NCBI GenBank assembly: GCA_032358255.1
Contig: JAULBX010026385.1
Coordinates: forward strand, 166,958-230,957
Direction: 5' to 3'
Origin: Heterotrichella gracilis
Lineage: Eukaryota > Sar > Xanthophyceae > Tribonematales > Xanthonemataceae
DNA length: 64,000 nt
The position numbers and the translations under genes were made by a program. The notes beneath the pieces were generated by a model. It saw only the letters and a program-made list of their open reading frames with translations. It was not told the DNA's origin and searched no databases. This document shows, one piece after another, positions 10,801-22,900 of this stretch; position 1 is the first letter of the stretch, and every line of letters starts with the position of its first letter.

Positions 10801-13800
10801 GCATTGGAACTAATAGTATTGCATGCAATTGACCATGTTGCAATATGGCCAATTAGAGAACATCATGCATCATTCAAGTGTAGATTGAACTCACCTGCAT
10901 TGGGCGTGTCCTGCTCCACTCCCACAGGCATGGAACGGAATGTGGGCAAAGAAGCCGACACACTTCGCACAAGTGTGGGCCCACCATACCTTGCCATGCT
11001 TTGACCTCCCTGCAAATATCCCCATAAGTGGGCAGCATTTCAATGGCAATTCCAATGCACTGCAATTTTAGTGTATTCAATTTCAATGATATTCCCAATG
11101 CATGCGCAAAGTTTGCATGCAACTCAAACGCTCCGGGAACTCTTCTCAAAAGTTCACACCATGTGTACCCGGTGTAATATCCCAGTCCTCAGCAGAATCA
11201 ACGTGTCCCCCTATCCATGCTCATATAATCCCACAAAGTACCCTGTGAGTGGCACGATGTCATTGTAAATTACTCACCTCTATGGATGCCATTGTTTGCT
11301 GCAGCGCAGAGCCACCCAGGCTCTGGGTCAGACCTCCTGGTGGCAGCATGGATAACAGCGCTGCAGAGGGCTGTGGGGAAGCCAACAGTGGCTGCGATTG
11401 TCTTGGGGGCTGGTTTGCTGCACTTGCATCCACCCGCTTTGAGGCTTCTTCTATCCCAGGCGGCAGAGCAAATCCCCTACGCGCTGGGATTGGGCCCACG
11501 AAAGTGGGCTGTGCATAGCCTGCATCCATGGAATTCCGTTCACGCTCAGGTTGGTTTAGGGATTAGGGTGTTTTTTAATAAGAAGCACATTAACAGCATG
11601 ATGGCTGGTGAAGGCTGATCGTCGATGGGCTGTACTCCTTTGCTATGTAGAACTGAAACCCAAGGCCATTTTCCACCCGGCTACACATTCTACAAGGTTG
11701 CACCTGGGCCAATGCTTTGGCAGCATGCATCATATATGCCCGATGGAATGTTGAGTCCCCACAGCTCTGCTAAAGCTTTGCCGTGGCTCGTTATGGGACA
11801 TGCATTGGGGAAGTTTGTCAACAAACAGCTCATGGGTTGGATTACTTACAAGCACAAAATGTTTCAGCGTAAAATGCTTTCATCAAAACTGTACTCGAGT
11901 GATCACAGGCAAATTCTGATGCAGTAGTTGCAAATCACCTGGAAAGGACATGCTGAACTTTTGTTCGCCAGTGGGCACCACATGCACAGGCCTATAGGAG
12001 GCTTGCATTCCACTTGGAAGGCTTTGGGGGAATGCAGGTGCCTCTCCCTGCGATGGGTATTGAATATACTGGGAGGCTCGGATGGTCCTGCAGTATCCAG
12101 ATAGTGAGCAGCTCTTTCTAGTAATGTGGTACTTGGGGGTGGCCAGGGCGGGTTGATGCAGTGCGTCATGACCACTGGTAAGAAAACAGCACGTCAATTG
12201 CAACACGGATGCTGTAGGTACGGAATCCACAATTTCCAGGCAAATGGATTATAAGTTGAACCTTGGGTTGAGTTTACATATATATAGCGTATATTGTCTC
12301 TACTCTGCTGCAGCCTAAGCCAGCACGACATCCATACCTGGCTGGAAACTGTCCAAACGGCCTCTCCAGCAGAATTGCTGCATCTTCCTCAAATCCCTGT
12401 AGAGGTACGCTAGACTCAGTTGGGCTGTAACAGGGCTAAATGGTACTTTAGCGCCAACTAGTTTGCTCTGCTACCACATTATGTCAACGGTTGTGGTTAC
12501 ATTAATGATGATGATGATGGTGATTGAGAGACTCTAGCTTGCACAAGATTCTTAAGTTCTCAAAAGCCACAACACAAAGTACCCATCAAATCCCCAACCA
12601 GGCACTTTTGCTCGCGCAAAGCCAAGATGGGTTTTGGCAGCGGCAGGTTTAGGACAGGAGGTATGTTTGGGGATGCTTCTGCAAGCCGACTCAGCAGTGG
12701 CTGCTGTTAGGCATGTCACTAAGCAAACTCATTACATTGCGCTGCCTAACGCACCCTCATCTACTTCAGGGCTTCGCAACCCTACAGCCACGGCCATTAA
12801 ATCCCTTTAGTCTAGCCCTCATTAGACTCTGCCCTAGCCTATGGCAATCCCCACCAGGTCCAATCGCACCTCTCCAAATGATGCCATCGATGCTCAGGCA
12901 AAGCCCTGCGGTTGTAGGTCGGCTCACTCGCAAACTTGACGAGGCCTCCTGATGCACTGAGTGGAGAGAAGCTGAGTGCATGAGGCGGGCGCATGAGGGG
13001 GGATGCCTCAGCGCTGTCAAAGAAGCCACGCCCGCCACCCTCTGGGGACAGCTCTGGCGGCTCTTCATGCATTGCAAATGGGTTGAAGGTCGCAGCATGG
13101 CCTGAAGGCACGGCAGTCGCCAGGGCTTGTGACGCAGGGGTCTGTAAGAAAAATACAGTATGTTATCGTAAGCGCCAACTGCGCTGAGCCGTGTGATAGC
13201 TTAGGCTAGGTGACACACTGAGAACTGTCAGGTGCCAAGCAGTGCAATGCAAAGCCACCAAGACTAGCCTTACCGCTTGTGGGGAGACAGGTCCCTGTGG
13301 CGCCATGCTGCCTGACACAGGTAGCGATCCGTGCCTTTCCAGCTGCGACATCGCCTGAGGTAGAGTGACCACAACCGACTGTGCGATACTGACCAGCCTG
13401 TGTGAGGGCTCAGACAGGCCTCTTTGGAGGGGGCGTATGGGGTGCCACTGGCCCGGGTTCCAGCTGCAACAAAAACTCATCACAGCATTGAGGGACCAGT
13501 ATAATGAAGCATGTATACATTATATTATAATACATCCTGCACCTTGCCACTCCGAATGGCATTTGTTCTGGGTTCTGTGGCAGGAACACAGGATGCCCCC
13601 TTGCCAGCCAAAATTCAAACGATTTGAGGGCCTCTGCGCATTCCCGTACATGGAATGAGGCAACATGATTGATGATGTCACCCTAAGAGCGCAACGCTGG
13701 CCTTGTACTCTGAAAAAAATGGGCCAAAGTAGCAGACTTAACCATTAACGGGACGAGCATCCGCCCCGATGATGATGTCTGCGGCGGCACTCAGCGCAAA

Positions 13801-15528
13801 ACGACGGCAACGCTTGTACTAGAACAGAATGGGCCAATCACTGGACAGCCCATGGGAGTCGTGGCCGCTGACACCCACTTTAATTTGAACATTCAATGGG
13901 CTTGGGACTCATGCAGCCACTGTGGCAATCATGTCCAACATTGACTACATCCATGCAATTTATAATGTGGCTGGTCCAGGATTCACAATAATTACCCAAG
14001 TATTGGCATTGCAAGTGCATGGCATAGGAACACCATGCACATGACAGCACACACCTCGCACCAATGCCCTGCATGCCAAGCCCCATAGGGGTCGCTGTTG
14101 CAGCTGCCGGTGCGCCAGTCGCCATGCATGGACCAGGGTACAGCGGAAGGCCACCAGCATCCAGCTGGCGGTGCCTCATTGCAGCTGCAGGCAACGACTC
14201 GGACCGCGCAATGGGAGCCCTGCTGGTTGGCATTGCAGCGGCAGTGTGCTGGTCGGTAGTGTCCCTCAGGGAATGGCCAGTCTGGTGTTGATCGTCAGCA
14301 GACAAGTCACTGTCCACCTGGCGCATGGAGCAGTGTGCATTAGTGCAGCCAAGATGCAAGCCAAACCATGGAAATTGCTGGAAGGCACACTGCAATCATT
14401 GTCATGATCAGAAGTTACATTGAAATTGTTGCTGGCACTGCAAATCCCACCTGTAGCTTCTTCTTGGGCCTCCGGCTTGGCTTCCTTATCATCTGGGGTT
14501 TTGCGCTGTCAGCAGCAGTTTTACCTGCAGCTGCGCGTTTGCGACGCCTGTCATTGTGCTTCTGAAGCCTTTCCTTGCAGCTCCTGCCAACCAAATGAAC
14601 CACTCGCTAAGGGGGGGTACTTCCAGGTAAGGGCTTAGATCCACCCACAGCAAAACAGTTCGGTTCGTACTTTCTGCTTCCCTCGAACTCCTCCACTGGG
14701 TGAAAGCGTCCACACTGCTGGCAGAAAAGTTGAGCAACCTCGTCTTTGAAGAGCTGCTCCTCCTTCAGGTGCCTTTCACAGACGCGGTACCTCCGGTAGT
14801 ATTCCTTCTCTGTACTCAGGTCCTTGCCACAGCCATAAACCTATGCAAAACAGCAAGCTTCAAAGTGCAAGCACCCCACACCAGTATTACTGAGGTTGCC
14901 CCAGGGGCCCTTAGGGTCCTATTTATAATTGGGCAGACATTTGCACACTGGCTTTGTTCTGGGCTGATGACGCGCATAGGGCAGTTCAGGATGTCAGGTG
15001 ATTTTATGTCCTGTTTAACAGGACATACACAGCATGTGCGGCAGAACCCAATTTGAAGGCCCTACTGGTGTCAGTTGTCCATAGTATGACGCTGGATGTT
15101 AGTGTTCACCTGACAGTGCATGGCAATAGACTTTCTTCCAGCACTCGTTGCATTCTGGACCGCTTCGTAGTCTGACGGGAGGACTGGTATGGCAGCTTCA
15201 ACCTCTTCTCCTGCTGGTGGAACTGCACGCACACAATCACTTATTTTTCCAAGCAGTGGTGATGAAGTAATAAGCCAAAAAGGCCCACAGTGGATTACAA
15301 ACCTTCAGGAGCACCTTGCAGGGCCTCCGAGCTGCTGTCAGCATTGCGGTTTGCCACGAGGCGGTGAGAGTCCCAGTGGTAGTGTTCAGGGTTCCAGTGG
15401 CGCTCATCCTGGTATTTTTCTGAGCTGTGCTCAACGGGTCCTTGCATATGCATGCCAAATTGGGCCAATGGACACTCTAGTACTTCGGCCTCGGAAGAAG
15501 CGACGCTGGGTGCCCTGACGTCTTCCAT
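7897..15528 (-). CDS. SBP-domain transcription factor, SPL1/7/12-CRR1 class
   Basis: Many exons on the minus strand. Confident ones are 15528-15303, 15222-15111, 14840-14672, 14583-14451, 14317-14055, 13463-13274, 13141 down to about 12840, 12174-11939, about 11520-11278, 11009-10895, 10544-10294, 9637-9431, 9061-8859 and 8560-7897 (TAG). The N-terminus has WNPEHYHWD, like the Trp-rich start of large SPLs. The SBP domain is complete: CQVYGCGKDL, YRRYRVCERH, FCQQCGRFHPVEEF, SCKERLQKHNDRRRKR. It has both zinc sites and the bipartite nuclear signal. Further on, RHQLSDMLQ...FEGYLRPGC matches the conserved RPGC block of SPL1/7/12, followed by the VVVDNKV and HPFVVVEDRHVLRELQIME blocks. In algae and plants this class includes the copper-response regulators CRR1/SPL7, which bind GTAC cores. 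Whether this one senses copper is inference. Some middle exon borders and the 3' end are uncertain. Confidence 0.85.
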
Positions 15529-16978
15529 ACGCCCAGAAACGTACCCAAGACTAAGCCAGGTGCCATCAACCAGTGAGGACCAAGCACCCCGACATCCTGG
15601 ATATGATGCACCAATCGCCCAGAGTACTATGTCTTTTAGTTGCACCCAGTTGCTCAGTAACAAAACTGTGTGCCAATTCTGGGTTTAACCTGTGTATGGT
15701 TGACAAGGTATTAAATCCCAAAAGCAAGTGGTCCAACTTGTCAGTGAAGCCCCTATGAACACCCACAGTTCCGAGTACATACCAACCGGCCCTGGGTTCC
15801 CATGGGCCTCTGTCGTACTGCTATCTCGTCATCGCCTGCGCAACGGCTACAAAGCCCTTATGCACGTTCAGTGCTTCCACCATAACACTGACACTGAAAG
15901 TAGGTGATGCATCTGCGTCGGCGACGTCTGGGGTTCTGACTTGGACGTGGGTGTCGCTTCACCTATCGGCATATGCGTTGGATCCCCGGTGCACCCACTG
16001 CCACACCTGAACCCTCACCAGCGTCACTGCGTGCATTGACTTCTATGACGGCTTCTAAACTTCAGCCGTATCGTGCATGTGCTCAACTGGCTGACAAAGG
16101 TGCGGTTCGAGACGTACAGTTGGCGCCAACTACGCCAAACGAAGCCAAATGGGCCGGGTAAAACCACTTGGTATCGGGTTATGATCCGTGAATTTTGTAG
16201 GCTGGATTTACTTCGTTAGATAAATCCACATAAGTTGCACTGGACGCTCGGGTAAAAGCAGCGGCAGATGGTGGCCACGAGCAGGCCTGCATCTATGCAT
16301 GCATGTCGACCAGGCCAATCGGCAGTATCTGCCACAGAGAGTTGATGAGGCACTATGTAGACCAGTTGTAGATATGTGCGATCGAGTACATCATATTGTT
16401 TGCAATGCTTGATTCCACAGCAGTTGCAACGCAATCGCTCGAGCTGTTGTCAACCCACAAAGTTGCAGAAGTGCGCCTGGTCCGATTCACACCAGCGCTG
16501 CCATTCTCTTTGCAAACCGCCTATCAGCAAGAAGATACCTATGGGTATAACGCTGTAACCAGCCGCTTGTGCAAACACAGGACGGTTTTGCCGGTGATCA
16601 GCAGTTCCGGGAAACCCACCCAGACCCTAATAGGGTATTCGACCACCGCTCAGCGGCGGTGCACTGGTGGCGACCACCGTTGCACCGCCGTTGACTCAAG
16701 TCAACGAGAAAGGTTGGCAACGACGATTATCAAATGCGACACTCATTGTGGGTTGGTCGTTTATCACTGCAGTTAAGTGGTTAAGGGGACAGTCTGAAGT
16801 ATGCATGCAGCTCTTGCGAGTCCCAATTTTGGTGCCTAACCACCTGGCCGTTGTGCCTAGCCAAAAAGTTGAACGCCAACCACTTTTGTAACATGCCACC
16901 AGATTATCGCAGCCATCACAGGATATCAGAGCGTCGTGTGAGGTAGCAAAGTTTGTAACGCGTAGTGCTGGACTGGCG
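15529..16978. promoter_or_regulatory. Divergent upstream region of the SBP factor and kinesin genes
   Basis: The 1.45 kb between the SBP start (minus strand) and the kinesin ATG (plus strand) must hold both promoters and 5' untranslated regions. I saw no TATA box or family-specific element that I can defend. A short GC-rich palindromic patch lies near 16650-16690. Confidence 0.4.
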
Positions 16979-19900
16979 ATGGCGGCAGATGGCGAGGATG
17001 TATGGGTGGGCGTACGGTTCAGGCCCTTGCACCAACAAGAGGCTGGCCAGCGTGTGGCTTGGCGACCTGGCAGCGACGGGAAATCCGTTGAGTTCAACCG
17101 CCAGCGTGTGGACGTGACCGTTGACAGAGTGTTCTCGGAAAAATGCAGCTCGGAGGAGGTGTATCAGGCCACAGCCAAGCCGTTGGTGACGTCTGCAATG
17201 AAGGGCCTGAATGCCACAGTGTTTGCATATGGACAGACAGGCAGCGGCAAAACCTACACCATGAAGTTCATTATGCGGCGTGCAGCTCAGGACATCTTCA
17301 GCATCATCGAGGACACTCCTGAGAGGGAATTCCTCATCCGCGTGTCAGCCATTGAAATCTACAACGAGGAGGTCAGGGATATGCTGGTCGATGGCAGCCC
17401 AGCACTGGACGTGTTTGAGCACAAACTCAAGGGCACCGTGGCCAGAAAGCTGACAGAAGGCAAGATCAGGTCCCAGGAAGACCTAGTGGAGCTGATATCC
17501 ATGGTGGAGGGAAGGAGACAGGTACATTGGGTCTCCTGCACTGGCTGATGTACAGTTGGTTTTGCCAGGTACAAAAGCATGCAGTTGTTGAGTGACTCTG
17601 TGTTTGCAGGTTCGTGACACCAACCTGAACGATGCCAGCTCCAGGTCCCATCAGATACTGCGTGTGTATGTGGAGAGCAGGGACGCGCAAAGCCGGCCAG
17701 GTGAGTACCCCTGCTGGTCCGTAGTATAGGGTTGGCACTGCTCCCTGCTGAAGCTCACAGCTGGGTGTCTGCCTGCTTCAGGGTCAAGGACCGGGGACAA
17801 CGAGTGTGAGTCCGCTAGGGAGGAGGCCAAGGACTGGAGCACTGTCACCATTGCCACCCTCAACTTTGTGGACCTGGCTGGCTCAGAGTGCAGTGCCTTG
17901 GCAGAGAAGCAAGACGAGGCAGCCACACGGCGCAGGGCGGAGGTGATATCATGCTGTGTTCACCACCTTGAACAACTTCGCCCAGCATGTCCTCCTTGGT
18001 CTCAAAGCGCTTGTGCTCTGCAGGGCAAACACATCAACATGAGTCTGCTGACGCTAGGCAACGTCATCTGGGCTTTGGGGAAGAACAAGGTACCAATCAA
18101 CTCTGACTAATACCGGCTCTGAATACACAAGTTGCACCAAGTTTTCACACTGTCGCTGCTCTTCTCAGGCCCATGTCCCCTACCGAGAAAGCAAGCTGAC
18201 CAGGATTTTGCAGACTGCCCTTGGTGGCAACGCAAGAACCGCAATGATCTGCACAATCAGTCCCACTGAAGGTGCGAGCATCGCTTGGTTTGCCACGGTT
18301 TGCTTCCATGCAGTGTCAGATCTGCACTGAACAAACATTTTGCACCTGCAGCGGCCACGCAGAACACAAGGATAACTTTGCGGTTTGCACAAGAGTCCAA
18401 GGCAGTGCGCACAGCTCCCACGGTGAACCTCGTCAGAAATGAGAAGGCTGAGATGCGCCAGCTGCAGGAAAAGATTGAGCGGCTCAAACAGCAGTTGGTA
18501 AGTGGTGACAGTCTGTGAACAAGGGTCACACGAGCCCATGTGACCCAGCAGGACCTCAAGATGCGCAAAATTGATCAATAGCACAATCAGCGCCAGGACC
18601 AGACTGCCTAGAGCCGCATCGGCAAGGCTGCCTGCCATGTTGACCGAGTGCATGGAATTATTTTGGTGCTACTACTGCATTTTTTATGCCACCATTTTTT
18701 TGAAACAAATGCGACATGGCCATGCAACTTGTGCAGGAGGGCAACAAGTTGGTACAGGAAGCATCTGAGCTGAGATCCGCACTGGAGAAGAAAAACGCGG
18801 AGGTCAGGTTGACAGGTGCGTATTTAGCCCAGACTTGCACCACTAGCACCTCCTGCAGTTTCAGTTCTAGTCCCATGGGATGCATTCAACAGGTGTGCCA
18901 CAAGCTCTTTTCAACAGTCTGGGCCAAGTGCTGCGCCTGTAACTTCATTTATGCACTTGTGAACCCAGCTTATCAGCTTGAACAATGGTGCTTGGGCTGG
19001 AGCTTCCCTTGACCCTGTTTCTGCCACATGCAGCTCAACAGCGGGACGAGGTGGTCAAGAAGCTGAACAACATGGAGAAGCTCATCCTCCGAGCAGGAGG
19101 GGATCCACAGGTATAAATTGTAGATGATGCATCATCATTTGCCTTTCCATGGTGCAAAGGATTCGCGCCCAGTATAAAACAGTGATTAAAAGTAATTTCC
19201 TGTGGCGCAAAAGGGACCCCTCTGGCGGCGGCAGTCTTCCGTGACGCAGTCCCAGACCTTTGATGCCTCGACATCAGCGCTGCCGGCAGGCGGGCCCATG
19301 TTCCGATCCGTCAACTTTGGCTCTGGGTGGGGACATCCAGACACCCGCCAAAGCGTGCTGTTCAATCAGGTAGGAAATGTACTTCGGCACCTACCTGCAG
19401 TATCGTTATAATCAAAGTTTGTTCATGCTTCATTTTGCATTCCAGCAGTACAGGCAGATTGGCAATCAGCCTTGCACATGCGGCGCCAAATGCTCATACC
19501 TGGCACTGCCTGTACCATTCTTGCACAATTTGGTCCTGCTACCCCAGCGCATGGTCTGCAGAACCACCTGTGGCCCAGCAAATGTAATATTTACACGCAT
19601 TTCAGCCGAAACATCACCCATGCACATGTTGTGCCAGCCAACATGTTACATGTATCGTTGTGTTGTTAACCTTATGCCACTCCATCATTCTCACATGTAT
19701 CTGAACATGCCTGTACATCTGCAGTGGCCTCGGAGCAACAACCTGCTCCTGGATAGCTTCTTGGGCGCACCCGGCAAGATGCGCTTCTCTACCATCGCTG
19801 AATCCCCAAATGGGCGGCAGTCGACGAGTGCGCAGCACTCTTCGCCATTGGGTTCCAGGCTGGCGCGGCTGTCAATGGCTGCTGGCACCAGTGGCGTGCT

Positions 19901-22900
19901 GGAGACGCTGCAGGTGGGGACAGCCGGAGAGTTGCTTTAGTTAACTCATATGAGCACTGCAGGCAGATTAGCAATGTATTAAAAGCATTGCGCCCACCAG
20001 CCCTGTCCTGCATGTACCATGTGCTCTGGCAGTCGGTCATTTTCTCGCTCAGGCTCCTCTGGAGAGCAGCATGGCGTGGAGCTACCGCACCTCACACGTG
20101 TGCAACCTGTTGCAGGGTCCCAGTGGTGAGCAGGCCGAGCAGGCGCTGTTTGCCCTGCAAGCTGAGGTCATCAGCATGAAGCACGGCAGCAGGCCCAGCG
20201 CCACCGATGACCCAGATGCAGCCATCGGCAAGCTGCAACACGAGCTGAAACGACTTGAGGTAAGGCCATGCTGTCTTAAGCAACAGCACTTTCGATTGCT
20301 CCATCGCTGAGTGATCTGTAGAGCCAGGCTGGGCGAAAGCTTTGACCGCTCCGCGTGGAGCAATCTGACATGTTGGACTCGCCTCTTGCCATGTCTGACA
20401 AACAAGTTCTCTAATCGTAATTTTCAAGTGTCATTTTCAACATGACAACATCATTAATGGTAATATTTTCAAGAAAAAGTCCAAATTATTCCAACCTTGC
20501 CGGCACTTTGGTGTGCATATCATGATATGCAACATCTGGTGGCTGCAGGTGTTGAGAGACGCTGGCCGGGCAGACGCTGAGCAGCAGGACACCATCATCG
20601 CCCTGGAGATGGAGGTGAAGCGTCTACAGGATGCCCAACGCGCACAGCTGGAGGCGAATGCCGCGCTGGCATCACTGCAGCACAAGATCGACTCCATCCA
20701 CATGTCGCCCAAGGGGCACACACACATGCTAGGCGGCGGAGCGCTGCCAGACTGGATGGCGGTCGAGCTCGCGGCGGGCCCGGCGGAGTCCCCCTCGGGG
20801 GATGGGGATAGGGACACCATCCCCGCGCTGCATGGAGCTTCTGCCAGCTTCAGCCGCAGCCCCTCCTCCTCGCCCCTCATGCAGAGCCCTGTGAACAGCC
20901 TCAACCTGGTGGACCGCAAGCGCAGCCTGGGCCATGCGTGCGCCTCGCCAGGCTCGCCAGCCAGGCAAAACAAGGAGAACCGCGCAGGCGCAGGTAGCCC
21001 CGCAGCCGGGGGGCAGCAGCACACTCCTGAGCTGAGCAAGTGGGACAGCGACAAAGTGCGCACGGTGATAAAATGCCAGCAGGAGGCGGTGACGTCATGG
21101 TGAGCTTATGAACCCTAACTTGAAAACCCAAGCCCTTACAGGAGACCAGGCAATTGGTGGTGGGAGTGCGGGCTGAGTTTCCAGGGGCCTGGTACTTGGC
21201 AGCGGCTTGTGGAGGACAGGAGTTAATGGTGTGTGGCGGCCTGCATGTGACTGCAAATGTAAAGGCAAGCTGCGCACACTACCTATCCCTGGACGCGTTT
21301 TGCATTGATTTACATTGCACCACTTCTACTTCCATCGTTTATTGCCTGCTAATTTCTCATCACATGCGTGACAGCTAGTCGGATTACATGCAACAAGTGG
21401 TAATTCAGTGTCATGTATTAATATCAGGGCACCTTTTTGCAAGGGGATGGCGTTGGCTGACATGACTCCTCTGCCTGCAGGTACAAGGGTGAGCTGAAGA
21501 AGGTGCAGCAGGCGTTCCAGGCCTCCACTGAGCGTGACCTCACCTCCCTGCGAGCAGCGCTGGACCACTATCAGGAGCAGGCGGAGAAACTGGAGTGCCA
21601 GAAGAACATGCTTGTCAACCAGGTATATGTAAATAAGATAAATGTAAAATTCTAGATTGAAATTAGCTACACGTACATTAAATTGCGTTTGTGGTTCTTA
21701 CCTTTTAATCGTGGTATAATCTTGTGTTGGTACTATGGCAATTTTCTCCTTTACACTTGGGGCATTCTTGCAATGTGCTGGAGCAGCACTTGGTTCCCAT
21801 ATGGAACAGTGTTGGATGGATCAATCATTAGAATCAGATCAGGGGCATAGACATGGCTCCAGTGTTTGAGTGTGTACAGGGATGCTCACCTGACAACCCA
21901 TGCCCCCTGGGGGAAATGTCATTACATGTAGGTGCTGCGCCTGGAGATGCAGCTTGAGGAGCATAGCGAGGGGCACCAGGAGGCGGACCGCCAGCTGGAG
22001 GATGCGCGCGCAGAGGCTTCAGAGCTGCGTGTGGAGCTGGCAAGGATGCGTAGAGTGGCGCAGGTGGGGTAATTACTTTTTTCAATTAATCTAATTACTT
22101 GCAATAAGTACATGTTTTTTCTGTAAATCTTTCTTTAACAATCATGAAATGTTTTGCTTGGAAGTATAGTTCATTTGTGAAGCGTTACTGAAGCTTTCAG
22201 GCTTCTTACCTTCTGGTTGCTTTGCCTTTGCTCTTGCCTAGTTCCTCTGCCCAGCTTGCCTGGAAGTGGGGAGCTGCCATGTACCATGATACCTTGTCCA
22301 TTCACCTGCATTCCCGTTGTCAGGCAGCGCAGCCGGCTAGGAGGGAGGGAGAGAGGGAGGGGCGAGAGGAGGCGGACCGCCAGCTGGAGGATGCGCGCGC
22401 AGAGGCTTCAGAGCTGCGTGTGGAGCTGGCAAGGATGCGTAGAGTGGCACAGGTGGAATAATAATATTCAGTAAATATAATTGCTTGCAATAAGTGTAAT
22501 TTGTTTTTGTAAAGTTTTACTTTGTAGTATGGTTCTTTTGTAAAGCGTTAGTGAAGCGTTGGCGCTGCTTACTCCCTGGTTGCTTTGCCCTTGCTCTTGC
22601 CTGGTTCCTCTGCCCAGCTTGCCTGGAAGTGGGGATGCCATGTGCCATGATACCTCTTCCATTCACCTGCATTCCCGTTGTCAGGCAGCGCAGTCGGCTG
22701 GGAGGGAGAATGGGGAGGCAGCTGTGCCGCACACGCCTGCGGGGCCCAGGCTGCCGCCGCCGCTGCAGCTGCCCGGGGAGGCGGGTGTGCGGGAAACCAG
22801 CGAGGTGGGTATGGCACAATGGCGTAGGCGGTGTGAATGTTGTCACGCACAGGCAGCTGCATGTAGTGGTGGTCAATGGAGTTCAATGCAATGGACTTTT

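Noticed and set aside
20280-20420. Possible tRNA-like or structured RNA in a kinesin intron
   Set aside because: No acceptor-stem/T-loop arrangement could be paired by eye.
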